Source of the DNA: Bradyrhizobium nitroreducens
Lineage (GTDB): Bacteria > Pseudomonadota > Alphaproteobacteria > Rhizobiales > Xanthobacteraceae
Direction: 5' to 3'
Assembly: GCF_002776695.1 (NCBI RefSeq)
Contig: NZ_LFJC01000003.1
Coordinates: 3,934,543-3,998,542 of the forward strand
Length of the DNA: 64,000 nucleotides
In this document: positions 17,694 to 25,770 of the stretch, in pieces
Numbering within the stretch: the first letter of the stretch is position 1
Layout of the letters: every line of letters begins with the position of its first letter
The notes under the pieces: generated by a model
The model's input: the letters and a program-made list of their open reading frames with translations, nothing else
What the model was told of the DNA's origin: nothing
Databases searched by the model: none
Translations under genes and position numbers: made by a program

Positions 17694-18473
17694 ATGTCGC
17701 CAGCGGAAGCGCGCCTGAAGGAAGTGCCGTCTGATATGACGGAGGCGGAGTGGCAGCAACGGGTCAATCTCGCCGCCTGCTATCGCCTGGTCGCGCTGTA
17801 TGGCTGGGACGATCTGGTCGACACCCACATCTCCGCGCGCGTGCCCGGCCCCGAGCATCACTTCCTCATCAACCCCTACGGGCTGATGTTCGACGAGATC
17901 ACCGCCTCCAGCCTCGTCAAGGTCGACCTGCACGGCAACCAGCTTTCCGAGAGCGAGTACAGCATCAACCCGGCCGGCTTCACCATCCATTCGGCGATCC
18001 ACGAGGTGCGCGAGGACGCGATCTGCGTGCTGCATCTCCACACGCTCGACGGCACCGCGGTGTCGAGCTCAGCCGAGGGCCTGTTGCCGCTGAACCAGAC
18101 CGCCCAGCTCGTCACCCACGACCTCGCCTATCACGATTATGAAGGTATCGCGCTCGACCACGACGAGCGGCCGCGGCTGCAGAAGGATCTCGGCGACCAC
18201 AACCACATGCTGCTGCGCAATCACGGCACGCTGACGGTCGGCCGCTCGGTCGCCTCCGCCTTCGAGCGCATGTATCATCTGGAGCGCGCCTGCTCGATGC
18301 AGGTGCGCACGCGCGCGCTCGGCACGCCGGTCTATCCGGTGGAGGAGACTGCGATCGACAAGAACACCGAGCTGCTCGCCAACCGCGACCGCGCCGAGCT
18401 GCGCGCCACCAACCTCGTCTGGCCGCCCCTGCTGCGCAAGCTCGACCGCGAGCTGCCCGGCTACCGGTCTTGA
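17694..18473 (+). CDS. Class II aldolase/adducin family protein
   Basis: A 259-residue cytoplasmic protein of the class II aldolase/adducin fold. Metal-binding residues are visible in VLHLHTLDG (HxH near residue 105) and a third histidine in LLRNHGTLTVG, together with an N-terminal Asp-His segment (DDLVDTHISARVPG). The family includes fuculose-phosphate-type aldolases and decarboxylases. This subgroup, common in rhizobia, is usually annotated without a defined substrate. It is not in an obvious operon and is followed by the strong terminator at 18532-18562. Confidence 0.85.
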   Translation: MSPAEARLKEVPSDMTEAEWQQRVNLAACYRLVALYGWDDLVDTHISARVPGPEHHFLINPYGLMFDEITASSLVKVDLHGNQLSESEYSINPAGFTIHSAIHEVREDAICVLHLHTLDGTAVSSSAEGLLPLNQTAQLVTHDLAYHDYEGIALDHDERPRLQKDLGDHNHMLLRNHGTLTVGRSVASAFERMYHLERACSMQVRTRALGTPVYPVEETAIDKNTELLANRDRAELRATNLVWPPLLRKLDRELPGYRS

Positions 18474-18531
18474 GATTTTCGTCCGTTTGAAGTAGTCTCA
18501 TCGTCGAACTACCTCTGCACGTCATGGAATG

Positions 18532-18562
18532 AAACGCCGCCCAATTCCGGGCGGCGTTTTTA
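18532..18562 (+). terminator. Rho-independent terminator
   Basis: AAACGCCGCCC, loop AATTCC, GGGCGGCGTTTTTA. The stem is perfect and GC-rich and is followed by a T run. It lies 58 bases after the class II aldolase stop codon. Confidence 0.9.
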
Positions 18563-18595
18563 TTTGGGACGGCTGTCATTGCGGACACTGGTCTC

Positions 18596-18672
18596 GCAGG
18601 GTGGATTGGCGAAGCGTAATCCACCACGCTTCCGAGGCTGCGGGACCAAGTTGGTGGACTACGCCTGCGGCT
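18596..18672. repeat. Inverted repeat, Bradyrhizobium intergenic element
   Basis: Arms GCAGGGTGGATT...GTAATCCACC and GGTGGACTACGCCTGC. It directly abuts the following palindrome at 18672-18777. Confidence 0.7.
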
Positions 18673-18777
18673 AGAGCGTTTTCGAGCGAAGTGGACACCG
18701 GTTCGCGTGAAGAAAACGCGTCAAAACAAGAATCTAGAGCTTCGGTTCTGATTCAATCAGAACCGAAAATGCTCTAG
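18672..18777. repeat. Composite palindrome, TAGAGC...GCTCTA element
   Basis: Contains AGAGCGTTTTC...GAAAACGC and CGGTTCTGATTCAATCAGAACCG hairpins bounded by TAGAGC and GCTCTA. It ends 2 bases before the ccdA stop codon. It belongs to the same broad group of rhizobial intergenic mosaics as the elements at 811 and 20374. Confidence 0.7.
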
Positions 18778-18779
18778 GC

Positions 18780-19511
18780 TCAGCCGATGCTGGTCAAAAC
18801 AGGGAATTGCTCGAGCAGCCATTCCGAGACCGCGGGCATCAAGCCGGTCAGGAACATCAGACCGGTCGCGACCAGGAAGACGCCCATCGTCTTCTCGATC
18901 AGGCCGAGATGCCGGCGCAGGCGGCCGAGCGCGGCGATGAAGCGGCCGGTGAAGGCCGCCGCGATCAGGAAGGGAATGCCGGTCCCGACCGAATAGGCGA
19001 GCAGCAGCAGCGCCCCTCGCCCGGTCGTGTCCTCCGAACCCGCCATCAAGAGCACGGCTGCGAGGATCGGGCCCGCGCAGGGCGTCCAGCCGAATGCAAA
19101 GGCCAGCCCCATGACAAAGGCCCCCGCCACGCCGGCCGGGCGGTTGTCGACCTGCACGGTGGCGCTGCGATAGAGCAGCGGGATCCTGAGCAGCCCGAGA
19201 AAGTGCAGGCCCATGACGATGATCAGCCCGCCCGCGACGATGCCGAGCGTCGACAGATGCGTGGAGACGAAGCGTCCCGCGATCGAGGCGGTCGAGCCCA
19301 GCGCAACGAAGACCAGCGAAAAACCCGCCACGAACGAAAGCGCCGAGATCAGGATACGCGGCCGCAGGTCCGGCCTGTCGCCGGACAGATCCGTGACCGA
19401 GACGCCGGCCATGTAGCACAGGAAAGGTGGGACCAGGGGCAGGATGCAGGGCGACAGAAACGACAACAGGCCTGCGACAAAGGCCGCGCCCAGCGTGACG
19501 TCCAAGGTCAT
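18780..19511 (-). CDS. ccdA: CcdA/SoxV-like thiol-disulfide transport membrane protein
   Basis: A 243-residue inner-membrane protein of the CcdA/DsbD-gamma family with six hydrophobic segments. It moves reducing equivalents from cytoplasmic thioredoxin to periplasmic acceptors. The two redox cysteines are in LSPCILP (C22) and GWTPCAGP (C145), both in the standard motif. GGGCGGA precedes the ATG. The gene is divergent from a periplasmic thioredoxin gene and an ArsR regulator gene. That is the soxV-soxRS arrangement, so it could serve that thioredoxin rather than cytochrome c maturation. Both uses are plausible beside a cytochrome-rich nir island. Confidence 0.88.
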   Translation of the reverse strand: MTLDVTLGAAFVAGLLSFLSPCILPLVPPFLCYMAGVSVTDLSGDRPDLRPRILISALSFVAGFSLVFVALGSTASIAGRFVSTHLSTLGIVAGGLIIVMGLHFLGLLRIPLLYRSATVQVDNRPAGVAGAFVMGLAFAFGWTPCAGPILAAVLLMAGSEDTTGRGALLLLAYSVGTGIPFLIAAAFTGRFIAALGRLRRHLGLIEKTMGVFLVATGLMFLTGLMPAVSEWLLEQFPVLTSIG

Positions 19512-19530
19512 TTCCGCCCCATCCCTAGCA

Positions 19531-19553
19531 CATATACGAATTTAATGATATAA
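19531..19553. promoter_or_regulatory. AT-rich imperfect dyad, candidate ArsR/SoxR-type operator
   Basis: CATATACGAATTTAATGATATA is an imperfect inverted repeat in the divergent region between ccdA and the thioredoxin gene. It stands out as AT-rich against the surrounding DNA. The ArsR regulator encoded 500 bases away is the natural candidate to bind it. Confidence 0.4.
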
Positions 19554-19616
19554 AGCGCCGAGAACGTCTGGAAAGCAAGCCCGCCAGGCAAACCCGAAAA
19601 GGCCCGGTTACGCAGC

Positions 19617-19988
19617 ATGAACAGAATCGTCGTTTTGCTTGCCCTCGCCGTCGGGCTCGCGCTGCCCACGACCGCATCGCGCGCCGCCGAGCTCGTCATG
19701 TTCGAGCGGCCCGGCTGCGCCTGGTGCGCACGCTTCGACGCCGAGATCGGGCCAATCTACGGCAAGACCGGGGAAAGCCGGACCGCACCGCTGCGCCGGG
19801 TCAACCTGAGCGGCCCCCTTCCCGCCGATCTCGCCGGAATCGATCCGGGTCCCTTCACGCCGACCTTCGTCGTGGTACAAGAGGGCCGCGAGATCGGACG
19901 CATTCGCGGCTATCCGGGAGATGCCTTCTTCTTCGGCCTGTTGGACCGAATCCTGTCAAGCACGGGATCGGAACCGGAGAAGTCGTGA
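19617..19988 (+). CDS. Periplasmic thioredoxin-like protein, SoxS-type
   Basis: A 123-residue secreted thioredoxin-fold protein. A signal peptide ends near ASRAAE and is followed by MFERPGCAWCARFDAEIGPIY with the redox pair C34/C37. The cis-proline region is FTPTFVVVQEG and the end is GRIRGYPGDAFFFGLLDRIL, as in SoxS, the periplasmic thioredoxin of sulfur-oxidation loci. It would be reduced by the divergently encoded CcdA. The ArsR gene starts 37 bases downstream, so the two form an operon. No SoxXYZABCD genes are in the window, so its client protein is unknown. Confidence 0.8.
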   Translation: MNRIVVLLALAVGLALPTTASRAAELVMFERPGCAWCARFDAEIGPIYGKTGESRTAPLRRVNLSGPLPADLAGIDPGPFTPTFVVVQEGREIGRIRGYPGDAFFFGLLDRILSSTGSEPEKS

Positions 19989-20025
19989 CTGGTCTTGCCG
20001 ATTTTGCTGAGAGGAACTTGACGCG

Positions 20026-20376
20026 ATGCCGTTGCCGAAGCTGAAGGAGATCGAGGGCTCCGCCGAACTCGAGCAAATGATCGAGAAGGCGCGCGAGGCC
20101 AGCGACATGCTCAAGGCGCTCTCGCACGAGTCCCGATTGCTGCTGCTCTGCATCCTCGCCGAGGGCGAGAAATCCGTGACCGAGCTCGAGCAGTTCCTGG
20201 GCGAGCGGCAATCGACCGTCTCGCAGCAGCTTGCGCGGCTCCGGCTCGATCGGCTGGTGACGACCCGGCGCGACGGCAAGACCATCTACTACAGTCTCGC
20301 GAGCGAAGACGTCCGCAAGATTCTCACCGCCGTTTACGACGTATTCTGCGAGCCGGTGCGCCGGCGCCGGCGGTAG
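20026..20376 (+). CDS. ArsR family regulator, SoxR/SqrR/BigR-like persulfide sensor
   Basis: A 116-residue ArsR-type winged-helix repressor. The DNA-binding helix is visible (SVTELEQFLGERQSTVSQQLARLRLDRLVTTRRDGKTIYYSL-type region). Cysteines at C42 (LLLLCILAEGEKS) and C108 (YDVFCEPVR) occupy the positions of the two persulfide-sensing cysteines of SqrR/BigR, which cross-link through a polysulfide bridge. It therefore probably derepresses sulfur genes in response to sulfide or persulfide. It follows the SoxS-like gene and precedes a YeeE/YedE transporter gene. Its TAG stop codon is the first part of the palindrome at 20374. Confidence 0.85.
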   Translation: MPLPKLKEIEGSAELEQMIEKAREASDMLKALSHESRLLLLCILAEGEKSVTELEQFLGERQSTVSQQLARLRLDRLVTTRRDGKTIYYSLASEDVRKILTAVYDVFCEPVRRRRR

Positions 20377-20477
20377 AGCATGATCCGGAAAACTGCGCAG
20401 CGGTTTTCCGAAGAGATCATGCGCAAACAACAAGCTAAAGCGCGATGACGATTCAACCTGATCTCATCGCGCTTTAA
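20374..20477. repeat. Two adjacent Bradyrhizobium-type palindromes
   Basis: The first is AGCATGATCCGGAAAA...GGTTTTCCGAAGAGATCATGC. The second is AAAGCGCGATGACGATT...GATCTCATCGCGCTTT. The first belongs to the family at 811-867 and begins with the TAG stop codon of the ArsR gene. Confidence 0.75.
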
Positions 20478-20552
20478 TTTCTTCCGCGCTGGCTTTTCGC
20501 GCCCCACCGGCGCAGACTACCCGCGGGCTAACCAAGAAAAGAAGCGGGAGGA

Positions 20553-21632
20553 ATGCTGAGCCCTTCGATCATAGCCTTTGCGTGCGGGCTCGCCGCCGGC
20601 GCCGTGCTCGGCGTTGCCGGCCGAGCCGGGCGCTTCTGCACGCTGGCGATGCTCGAGGACGCATTCTTCGGATCGGACTATCGCCGGCTGAAATCCTTTG
20701 CGCTGGCCGCTGCGGTCGCGTTGCTCGCGACCCAGGCGCTTGCCGCGCTCGGCATCGTCGATCTGTCGCGATCGATCTACCTCACGGCGTCGATCGGCCT
20801 TGGCGGCGCGATCCTTGGCGGGTTGATGTTCGGCGTCGGCATGGCCCTGGTCGGCACTTGCGGCTTCGGCACATTGGTACGCGTCGGCGGTGGCGACCTG
20901 CGTGCCATCGTGGTTTTTCTCGTGCTCGGCCTGTCGGCGCTCGCCACCATGCGCGGCATCACCGGCATGCTGCGGCTGATGCTGATCGAGCCGTTATCGG
21001 TGCGGCTTCCCGAGGGAAGCACCCAGACATTGACGTCGCTGCTCGGCGCCGGCGGCACGATGCGCGCGATCCTCGTCGTGGCCATTTCCGCCGCGCTCGC
21101 CTTCTGGGCCCTTGCCGATGGCAGGCTGGTGCGGTCGCCGCGGCTGCTGGCCTCCGGCCTTGCCGTCGGCGCCGCAATCGCGTTCGGCTGGTTCGCGACC
21201 GGATGGCTCGCCGACGATGAGTTCGATCCCGCGCGGGTCTCCTCGCTCACCTTCGTGGCGCCGCTAGGTGACGCCATTCTCTACATCGCCACCTTCTCCG
21301 GCGCGCGGCTCAATTTCGGCATCGGTTCGGTCGCTGGCGTCGTCGCAGGCTCGTTTGCCGCCGCGATGCTCGCGCGCGGCTTCCGCTGGGAGGCCTGCGA
21401 CGACGCGCGCGAGCTGAAGCGTCACATGATCGGCGCGCTGCTGATGGGCATCGGCGGCATCATGTCGATGGGCTGCACCATCGGCCAGGGCCTGAGTGCG
21501 TTTTCGACGCTCGCGATCTCCGCGCCCATCACGATGTTGGCCATCGCCTGCGGCGCACGGCTCGGACTCGAGTTCACGATGACCGGCGAGTGGCTGCCGG
21601 CCGTGCGCAGACTATTCGGGGCCTCGACCTGA
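20553..21632 (+). CDS. YeeE/YedE family sulfur-compound transporter
   Basis: A 359-residue polytopic membrane protein of the YeeE/YedE family (sulf_transp). Conserved cysteine motifs are GRFCTLAMLEDAFFG, VGTCGFGTLVRVGGGDLR and SMGCTIGQGLSAFSTLAI. In the thiosulfate importer TsuA of this family, equivalent cysteines relay the thiosulfate ion. A good CGGGAGGA sits before the ATG. It is encoded behind the ArsR persulfide-sensor gene and converges with the DUF2249 gene at the end of the nir operon. It probably imports thiosulfate or a related reduced sulfur species; the exact substrate is inference. Confidence 0.85.
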   Translation: MLSPSIIAFACGLAAGAVLGVAGRAGRFCTLAMLEDAFFGSDYRRLKSFALAAAVALLATQALAALGIVDLSRSIYLTASIGLGGAILGGLMFGVGMALVGTCGFGTLVRVGGGDLRAIVVFLVLGLSALATMRGITGMLRLMLIEPLSVRLPEGSTQTLTSLLGAGGTMRAILVVAISAALAFWALADGRLVRSPRLLASGLAVGAAIAFGWFATGWLADDEFDPARVSSLTFVAPLGDAILYIATFSGARLNFGIGSVAGVVAGSFAAAMLARGFRWEACDDARELKRHMIGALLMGIGGIMSMGCTIGQGLSAFSTLAISAPITMLAIACGARLGLEFTMTGEWLPAVRRLFGAST

Positions 21633-21643
21633 CGGGTTCGCCG

Positions 21644-22171
21644 TCAGTGAGACGGCGCGCGCACCGTAAGCTCGGGCGCGCGCACCGTGAGCTCGTAGGT
21701 GACGCCGTCGGGCAGAAAGCCGCCGAGCCAGTTGTAGCCCCTCTTTTCCAGCTGCGGAAACAGGAACAGCGGCTCGCGGCTGAGAAACGCCGTCAGCGTT
21801 TCTCCGGCCGCAAGCGTCTCGGCCGCGGCGAGGATCCTGGTCATCGGCTCCGGCGGATCGAGCTCCCTGGTGTCGAGCCGCAGCTTCGAGTCCGGCCATT
21901 TGGCACTGGGCTGTACTTTCGTTGCCAGGACCTCGGCGGGCGCGCCGGTCGGCGTGAACAGCACCTGCCAATCGCCGCCACCGATCTCCGTCGCGGAATG
22001 GGCAAAGCCCTTGCCGGCCATCACGTCGAACAAGGGCACCGGCTTGAACGGCGCGTACAGCCGGATGCCCTGGCCCGGCCTTACGCTTTCGACGGCCGCC
22101 ATGATGGTCGAGAAGGGCTCGCCGCCGGCGCGCAGGATCGGACGGACATCGACATCGAGGTAGTCGGTCAT
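21644..22171 (-). CDS. Double DUF2249 domain protein
   Basis: A 175-residue cytoplasmic protein with two DUF2249 repeats: the first starts at YLDVDVRPILRAGGEPFSTI and the second at LRLDTRELDPPEPMTRILAA. DUF2249 resembles the TusA/SirA fold and is often found with denitrification and heme genes, without a proven function. The C-terminus carries a 7-residue tandem duplication (ELTVRAPELTVRAPSH) encoded by a 21-base direct repeat near 21655-21696. The gene is the last of the nir operon, 30 bases after the CbiX-type gene. A role in heme d1 or NirS maturation is possible but not shown. Confidence 0.78.
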   Translation of the reverse strand: MTDYLDVDVRPILRAGGEPFSTIMAAVESVRPGQGIRLYAPFKPVPLFDVMAGKGFAHSATEIGGGDWQVLFTPTGAPAEVLATKVQPSAKWPDSKLRLDTRELDPPEPMTRILAAAETLAAGETLTAFLSREPLFLFPQLEKRGYNWLGGFLPDGVTYELTVRAPELTVRAPSH

Positions 22172-22201
22172 CTCTTGTCCCTTCCCTGCAACGCCATGCC
22201 A

Positions 22202-23023
22202 TCAATCGACTGAAACGGCCCAGCCGCCCGGCGCCGGCGCCAGCGTCGACGGCTCCGCGGCCCTCGCCGCTCCCGCATCTTGCAAGGCAGCCACCACCGC
22301 CCGCGCGACAAGGTCCTCGATGCCGGGACCGCTGCCCATGATGCCTGCGAACACCACGTCGCGGCGGCCGAGCCGTGCCACCAGCTTCGGCGCATCCTTG
22401 GCGCCGTGCAGGCCTTCGCCGGAGAACAGCCCGAGGACAATCGCGGGCCCGCTGATCGATGCCGCGGCCTCTTCGAGCGACGGTGGCTCCTCCAGGAAGG
22501 CGACCACGACTTTTCGGCAGACCGCGCGCGTCTCGATCTCGCGCGCGACCTGCTCGGTGGCCTGGCGCGAGGCGGGATTGCGCTTCGAGCCGTGCGCCAG
22601 CAGCACGAATGTGCAGTCCTCCGGCGCAAAACCATGGCCGCGCGCGCAAGCCACGGCCTGATCGCACAGGAGATCAGGCAGGCCCGGATCGAGCCCCAGC
22701 GGCGGCAGCATGTCGATCCTGCGGTCATCGCCCTTGGCTTCGTCGAGAAGCTGAACCAGACGGTCGCGGGTGAAATAGCCGCTGGAGGCAAACAGCGGGT
22801 AGACCAGGATCCGGCTGGCGGTCAGCGTCTCCAGAGCTTCCCGGATGCCGGGCGTACCCGAGATGAAGCCGATGGCGACCTCGGCCACCAGACTGCGAGA
22901 AGCCAGTGCACGGGCGAGCTGGAACGCGCCCCGGTTGCCGGCATCGGGCCGCCGCTCGCCATGGGCCGCCAACAGCAATGCGATCGACGGGACAGAGCCC
23001 GGCTTCTCAATGACTGGTGCCAT
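22202..23023 (-). CDS. CbiX/SirB-type sirohydrochlorin chelatase, two-domain
   Basis: A 273-residue protein with two tandem class II chelatase (CbiX) domains, beginning LLLAAHGERRPDAGNRG and FVLLAHGSKRNPASRQA, each with the metal-binding AHG histidine. The family inserts cobalt or iron into sirohydrochlorin. Placed within a heme d1 operon and overlapping nirN by 17 bases, it is best read as a dedicated ferrochelatase making siroheme from sirohydrochlorin, the step between NirE and the siroheme decarboxylases. Which metal it uses cannot be read from sequence. No precorrin-2 dehydrogenase gene is visible nearby. Confidence 0.82.
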   Translation of the reverse strand: MAPVIEKPGSVPSIALLLAAHGERRPDAGNRGAFQLARALASRSLVAEVAIGFISGTPGIREALETLTASRILVYPLFASSGYFTRDRLVQLLDEAKGDDRRIDMLPPLGLDPGLPDLLCDQAVACARGHGFAPEDCTFVLLAHGSKRNPASRQATEQVAREIETRAVCRKVVVAFLEEPPSLEEAAASISGPAIVLGLFSGEGLHGAKDAPKLVARLGRRDVVFAGIMGSGPGIEDLVARAVVAALQDAGAARAAEPSTLAPAPGGWAVSVD

Positions 23024-24572
23024 CGGAAAAGGTGATCTTGTTCCAGACGTTGTATTTACCCGAAGGGCGCGACATCGGAAGACGCTTCACTTCGGCAAAG
23101 GTTGCGGCATCATAGACCACCAGCGCGCCCTGGTCTTCCCAGATCGACACCAGGGCATAGCGCCCATATCTGTCAAATTCGACATGCGCCGCCGTCTTGC
23201 CGGGTTCCGGCGTGACGCGGCGGACCACTTCCAGCGTGCGCTTGTCGATGATCGACAGCGTGTCCTTGCCGCTGCCCATCATGCTGTCGGTCCAGGCATA
23301 GGGCGTGTTTTCGTGGCTGCGCATGAAGAAGCCGGGTCCTGGCGTCTCGATCACCTTGATCTGCGACCAGTCCTGCATGTCCAGCACACTGATCTTGCCC
23401 GCCTTCAGCAGCGGCGTCGCCATCACCAGCCGGCCGTTCCACGTCCAGGAGATGCCCGAGCCGAGATGAGGCAGCCCCGGCAGATCGAGCTGCTTGATGT
23501 CGCGCCCGACCGTCAAATTGACCACGATCGCCCTGCCCTCCCGCGCCGAGCCGATCAGGTTGCGATAGGGCGGATCGAAGAAGAAGTCATCGAGCGGCTC
23601 CGGGGTCTCGATCCGGCGCAGCGCGAACAGCCCTTGCGAGGACGGCAGTGCCTCGATCATGCCCTTCTCGTGGCTGTGCACGAAGCCGGCATAAACTGGC
23701 CCCGCGTTCGGATCGGTCGCGATCTCCCAGATCTCCGGAACGTCCTTCAGCGCCGCGATGAAGCTGTTGCGCGATGGCGCCTGATACACCGCCGAGACCC
23801 GCGAGGACGTCCCCAGGCGATCCTTCACGTCGAAGATCTTCTCGACCGACAAATCGTCCGCCGAGAGCATCACCAGCGTGTGCGGCAGATAGTTGGCGAC
23901 CGCGATGTGCTTGCCGTCCCGCGAGATCGCGATGTTGCGCGCATTGATCCCGGCGCGCACCTCCGTCAGCATGGTCAGCGTCCAGAGATCGTACTTGCTG
24001 ACCCAGCCGTCGCGCGACATGAAGAAGACGTAGCGGCCGTCCGGCGTGAATTTCGGGCCGCCATGCAGCGCGAACCGCGTCTGGAAGCGCGCCAATGGTT
24101 CGATGCGGTCGCCGTCCAGGATCGTCGCGTGATGATCGCCGGCCTCGACCACGACGAACAGGTTCATCGGGTCGGCCTCGAAACGCGGACGCTCCAGCGG
24201 CGGCGCGATGGCATGCACGACGCGGCTGGCGTCGATCTCGGCCGCGTCCCAGGCCGGCACCGCGGGCAACGGCGATGAGACATAGGCCGCGAGCGCGGCG
24301 ATCTCGTCCTTGCCGAGCTTGTTGGAAAAGCCCGGCATCTGCGTCGCGGTCCGTCCGTCTGCGATCACCGCGGCGGCGCGCGCGCCCATCATGCGGCCGA
24401 GATTTTCCGGCAGTAGCGCGGGACCGAGACGGCCGAGCCGGTCCGCGCCGTGGCATTCGGCGCAATTGTCCGCGAACAGTTTCGGCGCATCCGGCTCGGC
24501 GCGCGCGGGGCTCGCCAGCGCGAGCAGCGCGAGTGCGACGAGAATGCGGTCAAACGGAGAGCGGCGCTTCAT
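23007..24572 (-). CDS. nirN: NirN, dihydro-heme d1 dehydrogenase (c-type cytochrome with d1-binding propeller)
   Basis: A 521-residue periplasmic protein with a signal peptide (MKRRSPFDRILVALALLALA), an N-terminal cytochrome c domain with heme motif CAECH (C37, C40, H41) and a C-terminal eight-bladed cytochrome d1-type propeller. NirN oxidises dihydro-heme d1 to heme d1, the last pathway step, before transfer to NirS. It is distinguished from NirS by lacking the acidic N-terminal extension and by its place after nirJ. The start at 24572 gives a proper signal peptide and overlaps nirJ by 23 bases; the longer upstream frame is inside nirJ. Confidence 0.88.
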   Translation of the reverse strand: MKRRSPFDRILVALALLALASPARAEPDAPKLFADNCAECHGADRLGRLGPALLPENLGRMMGARAAAVIADGRTATQMPGFSNKLGKDEIAALAAYVSSPLPAVPAWDAAEIDASRVVHAIAPPLERPRFEADPMNLFVVVEAGDHHATILDGDRIEPLARFQTRFALHGGPKFTPDGRYVFFMSRDGWVSKYDLWTLTMLTEVRAGINARNIAISRDGKHIAVANYLPHTLVMLSADDLSVEKIFDVKDRLGTSSRVSAVYQAPSRNSFIAALKDVPEIWEIATDPNAGPVYAGFVHSHEKGMIEALPSSQGLFALRRIETPEPLDDFFFDPPYRNLIGSAREGRAIVVNLTVGRDIKQLDLPGLPHLGSGISWTWNGRLVMATPLLKAGKISVLDMQDWSQIKVIETPGPGFFMRSHENTPYAWTDSMMGSGKDTLSIIDKRTLEVVRRVTPEPGKTAAHVEFDRYGRYALVSIWEDQGALVVYDAATFAEVKRLPMSRPSGKYNVWNKITFSDGTSH

Positions 24573-25758
24573 GTCGTGTTCCGCGATAGATGCTGGTCTT
24601 GACCCGCTCGCTTGGTTCCGCAAGGCCGATCTCGGCATCACCGAGATAGCAGCCGGGATCTTCCGCCCAGGGATCGCCGGTGATCCGTTGCGCGCGCACG
24701 CGGGTGTTGCCGTTGCAGATGTCGAAATAGGCGCAGGCACCGCAGCGGCCGGAGACGTGACGCGGCTTCTGCTTCAGCCCCGCCATGATCGGATCGGAGG
24801 TGTCGGGCCAGATCTCGGAGAAGGGACGCGTCTTCACGTTCCCCAGCGTATGGTGCCACCACATCGTATCGGGGTGCACGTTGCCGAGATTGTCGATATT
24901 GGCGACGTTGACGCCGGAGGAATTGCCGCCCCAGCGCACCAGTTTTGCGCGCAGGCTCGCGGCATGATGGGGTACGGTTCGCTCGGCCCAATGCAGCAGA
25001 TAGACCGCGTCGGCATCGTTGTTGCCGGTCACGATCTCCATCTCGCTGCCCGACTGCGCCCAGCGCCAGGCCCGCGCGATCACCATGTCCATGCGATCGC
25101 GCGTCGTCTGCCACATGGCATCGTCGCCGCGGTTCTTGTTGCCGCGGCCGGCATAGACGAGATGCGAGAGGTAGAATTTCGGAAAGTTCTCCTGCTCGAC
25201 CAGATCGAGCAGGCGCGGCAGCTCCGCCGCGTTGTCCTCGGTCATGGTGAAGCGCACGCCGACCTTGATGCCGCGGTCGCGCAGCAACCGCAAGCCGTTC
25301 AGCGCCTCCTCATAGGCGCCCTGCTTGCGGCGGAAACGGTCATGGGTCTCGCCGATGCCGTCGAGCGAGATGCCGACATAGTCGTAGCCGATGTCGCGGA
25401 TGCGGTCGGCCATGGCGGCATCGACCAGAGTGCCGTTGGACGACAGGCCGACATAGAATCGCATCGCCTTGGCGCGCGCCGAGATCTCGAAGATGTCGCG
25501 CCGCATCAGGGGCTCGCCGCCCGACAGGATCAGCACCGGCACGCGAAACGCCTTGAGGTCGTCCATCACGCCGAACACCTGCGCGGTGGAGAGTTCGCCG
25601 GGAAAGTCGACATCGCCGGAGATCGAATAGCAATGCTTGCAGGTGAGGTTGCAGCGGCGGATCAGGTTCCAGATCACCACGGGTCCCGGCGGCTGCCGAA
25701 CCGGCCCGGTCGGGGCCGGCTCGTCCAGCTCGCGCAAATATTGGCTCAGGCGAAACAT
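24550..25758 (-). CDS. nirJ: NirJ, radical SAM heme d1 biosynthesis protein
   Basis: A 402-residue radical SAM enzyme with the CxxxCxxC cluster motif RRCNLTCKHCYS (C36, C40, C43). A C-terminal SPASM-like region has additional cysteines (GRCGACAYFDICNGN and DPGCYLG) for a second Fe-S cluster. NirJ removes the propionate chains at C3 and C8 of didecarboxysiroheme and leads to the oxo groups of heme d1. The N-terminus MFRLSQYLRELDEP matches NirJ proteins. It starts 12 bases after nirH and overlaps nirN at its 3' end, consistent with one polycistronic transcript. Confidence 0.95.
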   Translation of the reverse strand: MFRLSQYLRELDEPAPTGPVRQPPGPVVIWNLIRRCNLTCKHCYSISGDVDFPGELSTAQVFGVMDDLKAFRVPVLILSGGEPLMRRDIFEISARAKAMRFYVGLSSNGTLVDAAMADRIRDIGYDYVGISLDGIGETHDRFRRKQGAYEEALNGLRLLRDRGIKVGVRFTMTEDNAAELPRLLDLVEQENFPKFYLSHLVYAGRGNKNRGDDAMWQTTRDRMDMVIARAWRWAQSGSEMEIVTGNNDADAVYLLHWAERTVPHHAASLRAKLVRWGGNSSGVNVANIDNLGNVHPDTMWWHHTLGNVKTRPFSEIWPDTSDPIMAGLKQKPRHVSGRCGACAYFDICNGNTRVRAQRITGDPWAEDPGCYLGDAEIGLAEPSERVKTSIYRGTRHEAPLSV

Positions 25759-25770
25759 GACCGTCTCCCG

